NCBI GenBank assembly: GCA_030754475.1
Contig: JASMAE010000237.1
Location: forward strand, 1 to 12,197
Direction of reading: 5' to 3'
Length of the DNA stretch: 12,197 bases
Origin: Rhodospirillales bacterium
GTDB taxonomy: Bacteria > Pseudomonadota > Alphaproteobacteria > Rhodospirillales > JASLLV01
Made by a program: the position numbers and the translations under genes
Part shown: positions 5,191 to 11,368 of the stretch, piece by piece
Numbering within the stretch: position 1 is the stretch's first letter
Layout: every line of letters starts with the position of its first letter
Notes under the pieces: model-generated
Told to the model about the DNA's origin: nothing
Seen by the model: only the letters and a program-made list of their open reading frames with translations
The model's database searches: none

Positions 5191-6825
5191 ATGCGTTCGA
5201 CCGTTTACAAGGACATGTTCCCTCTCGTCGAAGACACGGCGACCGAGTATCGGCTGATCACCCCCGATCACGTCAGCGCGGTCGAATTCGACGGCGAGAC
5301 CATCTTGAAAGTCGCTCCGGAAGCGCTGGCACGGTTGGCCGCGGAAGCCATGCGCGACACCCAGCATCTGCTCCGCTCCAGCCACCTCGCGCGCCTTCGC
5401 GCGATCCTCGACGACGACGAGGCCTCGGACAACGACAAGTTCGTGGCGCTCGAATTCCTCAAGAACGCGAACGTCGCCGCCGGCGGCGTGCTGCCCATGT
5501 GCCAGGATACCGGCACCGCGATCGTCTTCGCCAACAAGGGCCAGCGCGTCTGGACCGACGGCGACGACAAGGCGGCGCTGACCGAGGGCATCCATCGGGC
5601 TTACGCCGAGAATTACCTTCGCTACAGCCAGCTCGCGGCGCTGGACATGTACGAGGAAGTGAACACCGGCAACAACCTGCCGGCGCAGATCGACATCAAC
5701 GCCACCAAGGGCGACGCGTACGATTTCCTGTTCATGGCCAAGGGCGGCGGCTCGGCCAACAAGACCTTTCTCTTCCAGGAGACGCGGGCGCTGCTCACGC
5801 CCGAACGCCTGATGGCGTTTCTCGAAGAGAAGATCATCGCGATCGGGACCGCGGCCTGTCCGCCTTACTACTTGGCGATCGTGATCGGCGGCACCTCGGC
5901 CGAGATGACGCTCAAGACCGTCAAGCTGGCGAGCGCGCGCTACTTGGACGGATTGCCCACCAAGGGCAACAAGTACGGCCAGGCCTTTCGCGACCTTGCG
6001 CTCGAGCGTGCGGTGCACGAGATGACCCATTCGTTGGGGATCGGGGCGCAGTTCGGCGGCAAGTACTTCTGCCATGACGTGCGCGTGATCCGGTTGCCGC
6101 GTCACGGCGCCTCGTGCCCCGTGGGACTAGGCGTGAGTTGCGCCGCCGACCGCCAGATCCTGGGGAAGATCACCGCGCAAGGCGTGTATCTGGAGCAACT
6201 CGAAACCGATCCGGCGAAGTACCTGCCCGAGGTCGCGACCCACGCCGTCGGCGGGGACGCGGTGGCGATCGAGTTGAACCAGCCCATGGACGCGATCCGA
6301 AATATCTTGAGCGGACTCGCCATCGAGACCCGTGTTTCGCTCACGGGTCCCATGATCGTCGCCCGCGACATCGCGCACGCCAAGCTGAAGGAGGGGCTCG
6401 ATCGGGGCGAGGGGCTGCCGCAGTACTTCAAGGACCATTGCGTCTACTACGCCGGCCCGGCGAAAACCCCGGCGGGATACGCGACCGGCGCGTTCGGTCC
6501 GACGACGGCGGGACGCATGGATTCCTACGTCGCCGATTTCCAGGACGCCGGCGGCAGCTTCATCATGCTCGCCAAGGGCAACCGTTCGCGCCAAGTGACG
6601 GAGGCCTGCCAGCGGTTCGGCGGCTTTTACCTCTGCTCGGTCGGTGGAGAAGGCGCCTTGCTGGCCCAGGACTGCATTCGCAAGGTGGAATGCATCGCTT
6701 ATCCCGAGCTCGGGATGGAGGCGATCTGGCGGATCGAGGTGGAAAACTTCCCCGCCTTCCTGGTCGTCGACGACAAGGGAAACGACTTCTTCTCCGCGTT
6801 CGGCCCCGGTCGCCGGCGCGCCTGA
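5191..6825 (+). CDS. Class I (4Fe-4S) fumarate hydratase
   Basis: Catalyses fumarate to L-malate in the TCA cycle, in the cytosol. The 544-residue protein matches the full length of the single-chain FumA/FumB type. The three cluster cysteines are Cys104 (MCQDTGTA), Cys223 (GTAACPPYY) and Cys317 (GVSCAADR). Their spacings of 119 and 94 equal those of E. coli FumA (105, 224, 318). Other conserved blocks are KGGGSANKTFLFQE, GIGAQFGGKYFCHDVRVIRLPRHGASCP, and the C-terminal domain with YYAGPAKTPAGYATGAFGPTTAGRMD. The ATG at 5191 follows GAGG at 7-base spacing. It is a labile Fe-S enzyme, unlike the oxygen-stable FumC. Ten bases separate its stop from the next start, so it is probably in one operon with the genes on both sides. 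Confidence 0.97.
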   Translation: MRSTVYKDMFPLVEDTATEYRLITPDHVSAVEFDGETILKVAPEALARLAAEAMRDTQHLLRSSHLARLRAILDDDEASDNDKFVALEFLKNANVAAGGVLPMCQDTGTAIVFANKGQRVWTDGDDKAALTEGIHRAYAENYLRYSQLAALDMYEEVNTGNNLPAQIDINATKGDAYDFLFMAKGGGSANKTFLFQETRALLTPERLMAFLEEKIIAIGTAACPPYYLAIVIGGTSAEMTLKTVKLASARYLDGLPTKGNKYGQAFRDLALERAVHEMTHSLGIGAQFGGKYFCHDVRVIRLPRHGASCPVGLGVSCAADRQILGKITAQGVYLEQLETDPAKYLPEVATHAVGGDAVAIELNQPMDAIRNILSGLAIETRVSLTGPMIVARDIAHAKLKEGLDRGEGLPQYFKDHCVYYAGPAKTPAGYATGAFGPTTAGRMDSYVADFQDAGGSFIMLAKGNRSRQVTEACQRFGGFYLCSVGGEGALLAQDCIRKVECIAYPELGMEAIWRIEVENFPAFLVVDDKGNDFFSAFGPGRRRA

Positions 6826-6835
6826 GCGATTCGTC

Positions 6836-7474
6836 GTGGCGTCCGCGCCCCCGTTCCTCTGGGACGGCCCCGAAGGCGCTGCGTTGACGGTCGCGCTGGC
6901 GCATGGCGCCGGTGCGCCCATGGATAGCCCGTTCATGGCCTTCTTCGCCGGCGGCCTCGCCGCGCGCGGCCTTCGGGTGGCCCGGTTCGAGTTCCCCTAC
7001 ATGGCCGAGCGCCGCTCGCGCGGGGGCCGGCGTCCGCCGGACCGGGCACCGAAATTGATCGCATACTGGCGCTCCGTCATCGAGGAATTGGGCGCGCGCA
7101 ATCTCGCGATCGGCGGGAAGTCGCTGGGCGGGCGGATCGCCAGCCTGGTCGCGGACGAGGTCGGGGTGCGCGGCCTCCTTTGCCTGGGATTTCCCTTCCA
7201 CGCGCCGGGCCGGTCGGCCGGCCCGCGAATCGATCATCTCGCCGCGCTCGCGACGCCGACGCTGATCGTGCAGGGCAGCCGCGATCCTCTTGGCGCCCAA
7301 GACGAGGTGCGCGACTACGCGCTGTCCGCGGCCGTCCGGCTGCGTTGGCTCGCCGACGGCGACCACGGTTTCAAACCGCGCAAGGCCTCGGGCCGGACCG
7401 AACGGGAGAACTGGGAGGAAGGGCTGGCGGCGGCGGCGGGTTTCCTTGACGGGCTCGGGGGCGCGGTCTCGTGA
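6836..7474 (+). CDS. Alpha/beta hydrolase, KANL3/Tex30-like
   Basis: This 212-residue protein is a small alpha/beta hydrolase resembling the KANL3/Tex30 or dienelactone-hydrolase group. The oxyanion region is VALAHGAGAPMDSPFM (about residues 18-33). The nucleophile elbow is GGKSLGGR with Ser96, the acid is Asp150 (QGSRDPLG), and the base is His177 (GDHGFKP). A complete triad suggests an active esterase or acyl hydrolase; the substrate is unknown. The GTG at 6836, 10 bases after the fumarase stop, is chosen as start. The ATG at 6644 would lie inside fumarase, and the ATG at 6920 would cut off the AHGAG loop. The stop overlaps the next gene's GTG by 4 bases, suggesting translational coupling. 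Confidence 0.85.
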   Translation: MASAPPFLWDGPEGAALTVALAHGAGAPMDSPFMAFFAGGLAARGLRVARFEFPYMAERRSRGGRRPPDRAPKLIAYWRSVIEELGARNLAIGGKSLGGRIASLVADEVGVRGLLCLGFPFHAPGRSAGPRIDHLAALATPTLIVQGSRDPLGAQDEVRDYALSAAVRLRWLADGDHGFKPRKASGRTERENWEEGLAAAAGFLDGLGGAVS

Positions 7475-8100
7475 TTCCGGTGGAACCAGCCGTGCTTGGC
7501 GCCTTCGCCCTTGCCGCCGGCGCGGTCGTGATCTCGCCGGGACCGGACACGCTCTTGATTGTCCGCTATGCTCTCTCGTCGGGCCATTGGGTGGGAATGG
7601 CGGCCGTCGCCGGCGTCCAACTCGGCTTGCTCGTGCATACCCTTTTGGCGGTCGCGGGCGTCTCGTTGATCATCGCGTCCTCGCCGGTGCTGTTCAAGGC
7701 CGTCGCCGTCGCAGGCGCCGCGTATCTGGCGTGGCTGGGCGTTCAGGGCTTGCGGGGCGGCGGCCGGCTCGGCCTCGGCAACGCGTCCCCGGTCCCAGGC
7801 GCCAAGGCGTGCCGCGACGCCTTGCTTACAAATCTCCTGAACCCCAAGGTGATCGTCCTCTTTCTCGCGCTCTTTCCCAACTTCGTGGACACCGGGCGCG
7901 CGGATGTGACCCTTCAGCTTCTCACCCTTGCCGCGACGCTCGTCGTGATCAACGTCGCTTGGCAAGGCCCCATCGCCTGGGCGGCGCAGGCGGCGCGGCG
8001 CTGGCTGCTCACCCCGGCGGTCGCCGACGCCATCGCGCGGGGCACCGGTCTCGTCCTTCTTGTCTTCGCCGCATTGATGCTCTACGAGCATTTTGGTTGA
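7471..8100 (+). CDS. LysE/RhtB family inner-membrane exporter
   Basis: Members of this family export amino acids or similar small metabolites across the inner membrane by proton antiport. The 209-residue length is typical. Hydrophobic segments are seen at about residues 6-28, 38-65, 68-92, 113-135, 145-170 and 185-206. Family motifs are SPGPDTLLIVRYAL near the N-terminus, GAAYLAWLGVQGLR in the third segment, and TNLLNPKVIVLFLALFPNFVD in the fourth. The start is the GTG at 7471, overlapping the hydrolase stop as GTGA. The substrate cannot be told from the sequence; 'threonine/homoserine exporter' would be overcalling. Confidence 0.92.
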   Translation: MIPVEPAVLGAFALAAGAVVISPGPDTLLIVRYALSSGHWVGMAAVAGVQLGLLVHTLLAVAGVSLIIASSPVLFKAVAVAGAAYLAWLGVQGLRGGGRLGLGNASPVPGAKACRDALLTNLLNPKVIVLFLALFPNFVDTGRADVTLQLLTLAATLVVINVAWQGPIAWAAQAARRWLLTPAVADAIARGTGLVLLVFAALMLYEHFG

Positions 8101-8131
8101 CGGATGCGGGCCAGGTAACGAGACGGCAGCC

Positions 8132-8509
8132 GTGGCGATCAGTCCCGAATACCGCGATTACGTGCTCGAGCTCCTGGGCTCCCTCGACCGGGTCCAGGCG
8201 CGGCCGATGTTCGGGGGCGCAGGCCTGTTCCGGGACGGACTGATGTTCGGGATGATAACGCGCCGCGACATCCTCTACTTCAAGACCGACGATGAGAACC
8301 GGGACGAGTACGAGGTGGCCGGCATGGGCCCCTTTATGCCATACGAAAACCGGCCCACCGTCATGCCCTACCACGAGGTGCCGGCGCATCTTTTCGAGGA
8401 CGCCGAGGAGATCGCCGAATGGGCCCGGCGCGCGTGCGCCGCGGCGCTGAGAGCCAGGGACCGGAAGCCGTTGAAACGCACGCGAAGACGCGAGAAGGCG
8501 GGCTCGTGA
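8132..8509 (+). CDS. TfoX/Sxy N-terminal domain protein
   Basis: This 125-residue protein consists of a single TfoX-N domain. The N-terminus SPEYRDYVLELLGSLDRVQARPMFGGAGLFRDGLMFGMI is diagnostic. It is followed by DILYFKTDDENRDEYEVAGMGPFMPYENRP and MPYHEVPAHLFEDAEEIAEWARRA. In Gammaproteobacteria two-domain TfoX/Sxy proteins act in competence, but stand-alone TfoX-N proteins like this one have no settled role, so competence should not be inferred. The GTG at 8132 gives the usual family N-terminus (VAISPEYRDYV). A TTG at 8093 would overlap the exporter gene and add 13 atypical residues. The basic tail KRTRRREK precedes a stop that overlaps the next gene by 4 bases. Confidence 0.87.
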   Translation: MAISPEYRDYVLELLGSLDRVQARPMFGGAGLFRDGLMFGMITRRDILYFKTDDENRDEYEVAGMGPFMPYENRPTVMPYHEVPAHLFEDAEEIAEWARRACAAALRARDRKPLKRTRRREKAGS

Positions 8510-8733
8510 CCCGCCTTGAGGGACGCGCGCGCAAGCGTTCCGTCCTCGTTGCGGGCCACGAGACGAGCGTCTCTCTCGAGGATCCCTTCTGGGACGCGCT
8601 GAAAGGGATCGCGGCCGAAAACGGCGTCTCGGTAAACCGGCTGATCGGCACAATCGACCGCCGGCGCAAGGGCAACCTCTCGAGCGCGCTACGCGTCTAC
8701 GTGCTCGAGAGCCGACACCGGACCAAGGCGTGA
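8506..8733 (+). CDS. Ribbon-helix-helix domain protein
   Basis: This 75-residue protein starts at GTG 8506, overlapping the TfoX-N stop as GTGA. The beta strand KRSVLVAGHETSVSLEDPFWDALKGIAAENGVSVNRLIGTID shows the ribbon-helix-helix pattern: a basic and polar strand (about 10-24), helix A with F-W-DALKGIA, and helix B with SVNRLIGTID. The end is LSSALRVYVLES. The fold binds DNA as a dimer in Arc/MetJ-like repressors, and this subtype occurs near sspB and fumarase genes in some Alphaproteobacteria (from memory, not checked). Its target is unknown. An in-frame ATG at 8419 lies within the TfoX-N gene and would add a basic non-family extension. Confidence 0.85.
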   Translation: MTRLEGRARKRSVLVAGHETSVSLEDPFWDALKGIAAENGVSVNRLIGTIDRRRKGNLSSALRVYVLESRHRTKA

Positions 8734-8761
8734 GCGCCCGCGTGCGGCCACGGCTCTTGCG

Positions 8762-8897
8762 AAGGAATCTCCCCGCCTGACCGCGAGGAAAATTCCTTAA
8801 ACTCTTGCCTGTCCGCGCAAGGCGGGGGCCTCGCTCCGGCAAAGACCGGCGCGGAAGTCGTACATTTCTCAATGTCTACAATGTGAAGTTTACAATG
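8762..8897. repeat. Cluster of short inverted and direct repeats in a convergent gap
   Basis: The gap between the ribbon-helix-helix gene and phaR (8734-8951) holds AAGGAAT (8762-8768)/ATTCCTT (8792-8798) as an inverted pair. It also holds a small hairpin ACATT-TCTC-AATGT (8862-8875) and TACAATG twice, 14 bases apart (8877-8883 and 8891-8897). The 8861-8897 stretch is A+T-rich in a G+C-rich setting. No plausible gene is seen in it. Confidence 0.45.
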
Positions 8898-8902
8898 CGA
8901 AG

Positions 8903-8924
8903 GGCGGGCTTGGGGCGGCCCGCC
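8903..8924. terminator. GC-rich hairpin, possible terminator for phaR
   Basis: GGCGGGC (8903-8909) and GCCCGCC (8918-8924) form a 7-bp stem with an 8-base loop, 27 bases beyond the phaR stop. There is no T-tract on either strand, so intrinsic termination is uncertain. Confidence 0.4.
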
Positions 8925-8951
8925 GCGCGGTTTCCGGAGGCGAAGAGTGCT

Positions 8952-9611
8952 TTACGCCGGGTCGTCCGAACGCGGCACCACCTTGTCGAGACGGTCCTGC
9001 ATCTCGTTCAGGAGCGCGCGAAGTTCTTGGATCTGGTCCTCGGCGTTGCCACGCGGGGCGGCCCCGGTCCCCTGCCGGGGAAAACCGTCGCCGTCGTTCG
9101 CCTGGGGGTCCGTCGCTTGGGGTGCGCCGTTATTTCCCTCACCTTCGCCGTAGAACGGCGAAAACATCTTTATGGCGTTCTCGAACAAGACGAGATTCTG
9201 CTTGCCCATCTCCTCGAACTGGGCGAACGGGAACAGCCCGTTCATGGTCTCGCGGATGGTCTCGCGCATCTTTCCCTGATTGCGCGCGAACGAGTGCATG
9301 CTGTACTCGAGGTAGCGCGGGACCAGCGCTTGCAGGCTGTCGCCGTAGAAGCGGATGAGCTGGCGCAGGAAGCTGATGGGAAGCATGGTCTCGCCTTTGG
9401 ATTCCTCCTCGACGATGATCTGGGTCAGCACCGTGCGCGTGATATCGTCACCTGATTTGGCGTCCTGGACGACGAAATCGACGCCATCCTTGACCATCCT
9501 CGCCAGGTGATCGAGGGTCACGTAGCTGCTGGTCGCGGTGTTGTAGAGTCGCCGGTTGGCGTATTTCTTGATCTTGATCGGCTGATCGTCCGGGCGCGAA
9601 TCTTGTTCCAT
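8952..9611 (-). CDS. phaR: Polyhydroxyalkanoate synthesis repressor PhaR
   Basis: PhaR is a cytosolic regulator that binds DNA near phasin and PHA genes and is released when it binds the growing granule, so granule proteins are made in step with polymer. The N-terminal PHB/PHA DNA-binding domain is clear: IKIKKYANRRLYNTATSSYVTLDHLARMVKDGVDFVVQDAKSGDDITRTVLTQII (about residues 13-67). The PHB-accumulation regulatory domain follows, with MLPISFLRQLIRFYGDSLQALVPRYLE. A Gly/Asn/Pro-rich linker and a final helix (QIQELRALLNEMQDRLDKV) end the 219-residue protein. The ATG at 9611 gives the family N-terminus. The reading frame continues upstream through the divergent promoter region, which is not coding. 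The ribosome site is weak. It is divergent from the phaE-like/phaC pair. Confidence 0.95.
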   Translation of the reverse strand: MEQDSRPDDQPIKIKKYANRRLYNTATSSYVTLDHLARMVKDGVDFVVQDAKSGDDITRTVLTQIIVEEESKGETMLPISFLRQLIRFYGDSLQALVPRYLEYSMHSFARNQGKMRETIRETMNGLFPFAQFEEMGKQNLVLFENAIKMFSPFYGEGEGNNGAPQATDPQANDGDGFPRQGTGAAPRGNAEDQIQELRALLNEMQDRLDKVVPRSDDPA

Positions 9612-9675
9612 CACCAAGTGCTCTCGGCCGCATAAGCGTGTCAGACGGACGTCCCGCCTATTTTCGCGTCGTTCA

Positions 9676-9688
9676 TGCTGCAATGCAA
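9676..9688. promoter_or_regulatory. TGC-rich motif, candidate PhaR operator
   Basis: TGCTGCAATGCAA lies between the divergent phaR and phaE-like starts. PhaR proteins of alphaproteobacteria are known to bind TGC-rich sites near phaP and phaR, and this is the only such motif in the gap. A TATAGT at 9719-9724 just downstream could be the -10 element for the rightward genes, but no good -35 was found. Confidence 0.45.
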
Positions 9689-9751
9689 TGAATGTTTCCG
9701 CACCCTTGCCGGCGGCGGTATAGTACGGGGTACGATCGAGGACGCGATGCG

Positions 9752-10171
9752 ATGCCGAAACCGCCGGACCTGGACGCACTGGCACGAACATATCTGGAGC
9801 TGTGGCAGGCGCAATTGACGGCGCTCGCCGACGACGAGAACTTGGCCGAGATCACGGTGCGCACGATCAATCTCATGAACTCGGGCGCCACCACCCTTCT
9901 CGCCGACGCCGGGGATCGCAAGGCAAAGGGCCGAGGACGGGCCGCCGATGACGAAACGCCCACCGACCGGACCGACGAAACACAGACGAAGCCCGGGCGC
10001 GCCGCGTCTCGGTCCCCGGCCGCTCCCCCTGCACGTCGCGATCCAGGTGATGACGTGGATGAGCTCGCGCGCCGCCTTGCCCTCATTGACGAGCGGGTTG
10101 CAGCTTTGGAGGCCGGAACTCGAAGGCCAAGTGCGCGAACTCGCCGCGGCGCTCGCCGAAGTCGAACCTGA
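9752..10171 (+). CDS. Small PhaE/phasin-like partner of the PHA synthase (hypothetical)
   Basis: This 139-residue protein has a helical N-terminus (PDLDALARTYLELWQAQLTALADDENLAEI, about 4-33) followed by TVRTINLMNSGATTLLADAG. The middle is disordered and charged. A short C-terminal coiled coil (DDVDELARRLALIDERVAALEAG, about 101-123) and a basic tail end it. The N-terminal LWQAQ pattern and C-terminal heptads recall PhaE subunits and phasin-like proteins, and it sits directly upstream of phaC, but it is far shorter than classical PhaE, so the family call is tentative. The ATG at 9752 has GAGGA 9 bases upstream; a longer form from 9692 lacks such a site. Its last 224 bases probably also code for the start of phaC in another frame, and third-position G+C in its own frame falls sharply after about 10020. 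Confidence 0.65.
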   Translation: MPKPPDLDALARTYLELWQAQLTALADDENLAEITVRTINLMNSGATTLLADAGDRKAKGRGRAADDETPTDRTDETQTKPGRAASRSPAAPPARRDPGDDVDELARRLALIDERVAALEAGTRRPSARTRRGARRSRT

Positions 10172-11210
10172 GGTCTTCGCCCGCGCCGTCGACGATCTCG
10201 CGCGCCGGCGCCTTGCCGACTTCGCGCGCGGCGTGGGCGCGTACCACCGCCATCCCGCGACCCGTGCGCGCGTCGCGCCGAACTGCCTGTGGAGCGAGGG
10301 GTCGACCCGGCTCCTCGACTACGGGGACAAAGGTTTAGGTGGCGCGCCCGTCCTCGTGGTGCCCTCGCTGATCAACCGGCCCTACATCCTGGACCTCGCC
10401 GATGATCGAAGCCTGCTCCGTTTCCTCGCGGGCGCCGGCTTCAGACCGCTGCTGGTGGACTGGGGCACGCCCGACGTGCAAGAGCGGAGTTTCTCGCTTG
10501 GTGACTACATCGCCGGGCGCTTGGAGAGTGCGCTCGCGGTCGCGCGCCGGCTGGGCGGCGGGGCGGTCGACGTCGTCGGCTACTGCATGGGCGGGTTGCT
10601 CGCGGTCGCGCTCGCCGCACGCCGGCCCAAGGACGTGCGCTCGCTGGCGACCCTGGCGGCGCCGTGGGACTTTCACGCCGCCGGCATGGCCAAGGCCACC
10701 CTACTTCGCACTGCGGCACCGCACCTGCGAGACCTCGTTCGGGTGCTGGGAACCCTGCCGGTGGATTTAATTCAAGCGCTGTTCGCGAGCCTCGATCCCT
10801 ATGCGACGATCAAGAAGTTTCGCGGCTTCGCCCGCATGGATCCCGCACACCAGAGCGCGCGGCGGTTCGTGGTGCTCGAGGACTGGCTCAACGACGGGGT
10901 GCCGCTGGCCGGACCCGCGGCGATGGAGTGCCTGATCGGCTGGTACGTAGAAAACCAACCGGCGTTGGGAACATGGCGCGTCGCCGGTGAGCCCGTCATT
11001 GCCGGCAAAGTTCGTGCCCCCACTTTGGTCGTCGTTCCCGAGCGCGACAGGATCGTGCCGCCGGCCTCGGCCCAGGCCCTGGCCGCGGCGATTCCGGGCG
11101 CCCAATGCCGCGTCGTTCCCGCTGGCCACGTCGGAATGGTGGCGGGGTCGAGCGCGGCAAAAGTCCTCTACCACCCGCTCGCAGACTGGTTAGGCCGCAC
11201 CGCAGCATGA
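9948..11210 (+). CDS. phaC: Short poly(3-hydroxyalkanoate) synthase, PhaC family
   Basis: PHA synthases polymerise (R)-3-hydroxyacyl-CoA at the granule surface. The lipase-like box is GYCMGG with Cys213 as nucleophile, and Asp367 (ERDRIVPP) and His394 (GHVGMVAG) complete the triad. The spacings of 154 and 27 are close to class I enzymes (161 and 28 in Cupriavidus necator). Other marks are VLVVPSLINRPYILDL, RPLLVDWGTPD and the ECLIGWYVENQ segment. At 420 residues it is shorter than class I (about 590) and nearer class III. The start is uncertain. ATG 9948 gives the N-terminal segment RLGPRPLPLHVAIQVMTWMSS, which looks like short PhaC homologues, and third-position G+C is high in this frame from about 10020. 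Starts at 10050, 10059 or 10098 would avoid some of the overlap. The family is firm; activity as a true synthase rather than a related hydrolase is likely but unproven. Confidence 0.88.
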   Translation: MTKRPPTGPTKHRRSPGAPRLGPRPLPLHVAIQVMTWMSSRAALPSLTSGLQLWRPELEGQVRELAAALAEVEPEVFARAVDDLARRRLADFARGVGAYHRHPATRARVAPNCLWSEGSTRLLDYGDKGLGGAPVLVVPSLINRPYILDLADDRSLLRFLAGAGFRPLLVDWGTPDVQERSFSLGDYIAGRLESALAVARRLGGGAVDVVGYCMGGLLAVALAARRPKDVRSLATLAAPWDFHAAGMAKATLLRTAAPHLRDLVRVLGTLPVDLIQALFASLDPYATIKKFRGFARMDPAHQSARRFVVLEDWLNDGVPLAGPAAMECLIGWYVENQPALGTWRVAGEPVIAGKVRAPTLVVVPERDRIVPPASAQALAAAIPGAQCRVVPAGHVGMVAGSSAAKVLYHPLADWLGRTAA

Positions 11211-11227
11211 ATTCTGCCGCGGTGCAG
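11197..11227. promoter_or_regulatory. Stem-loop at the phaC stop with CTGC-N6-GCAG motif
   Basis: GCACCGC (11197-11203) pairs with GCGGTGC (11219-11225) across the phaC stop codon. Within the right side, CTGC (11214-11217) and GCAG (11224-11227) are 6 bases apart, resembling the TGC-rich dyads bound by PhaR. It is 10 bases upstream of a promoter-like pair. It could be an operator for phaA, a weak terminator for phaC, or both. Confidence 0.4.
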
Positions 11228-11237
11228 TAATTCGTTC

Positions 11238-11266
11238 TTGTACGCGGTATTTCACGCGCGTATAAC
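11238..11266 (+). promoter_or_regulatory. Probable promoter for phaA
   Basis: TTGTAC (11238-11243) and TATAAC (11261-11266) are 17 bases apart. The -10 matches 5/6 and the -35 only 3/6. A leader of about 95 bases would precede the thiolase ATG at 11369. The dyad ACGCGCGT lies in the spacer. Confidence 0.5.
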
Positions 11267-11368
11267 GGTTGAGAACCCGCGAACGCCGGCCACCCACGAC
11301 CCCGTGGAGACCACCGCAGGTGCTGTCCGGGCGCGCCCAATGCGCGCCACTCATGAGGAGGACATCCA

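Noticed and set aside
5188..6105. Long leftward open frame opposite the fumarase gene
   Set aside because: It is the antisense shadow of an unambiguous class I fumarase; its protein is low-complexity and matches no family I recognise.
6644..6835. ATG start at 6644 for the alpha/beta hydrolase
   Set aside because: It lies 182 bases inside fumarase and adds a Ser/Arg-rich stretch with no hydrolase features.
8093..8131. TTG start at 8093 for the TfoX-N gene
   Set aside because: It would add 13 residues not typical of the family; GTG 8132 gives the standard SPEYRDYV beginning.
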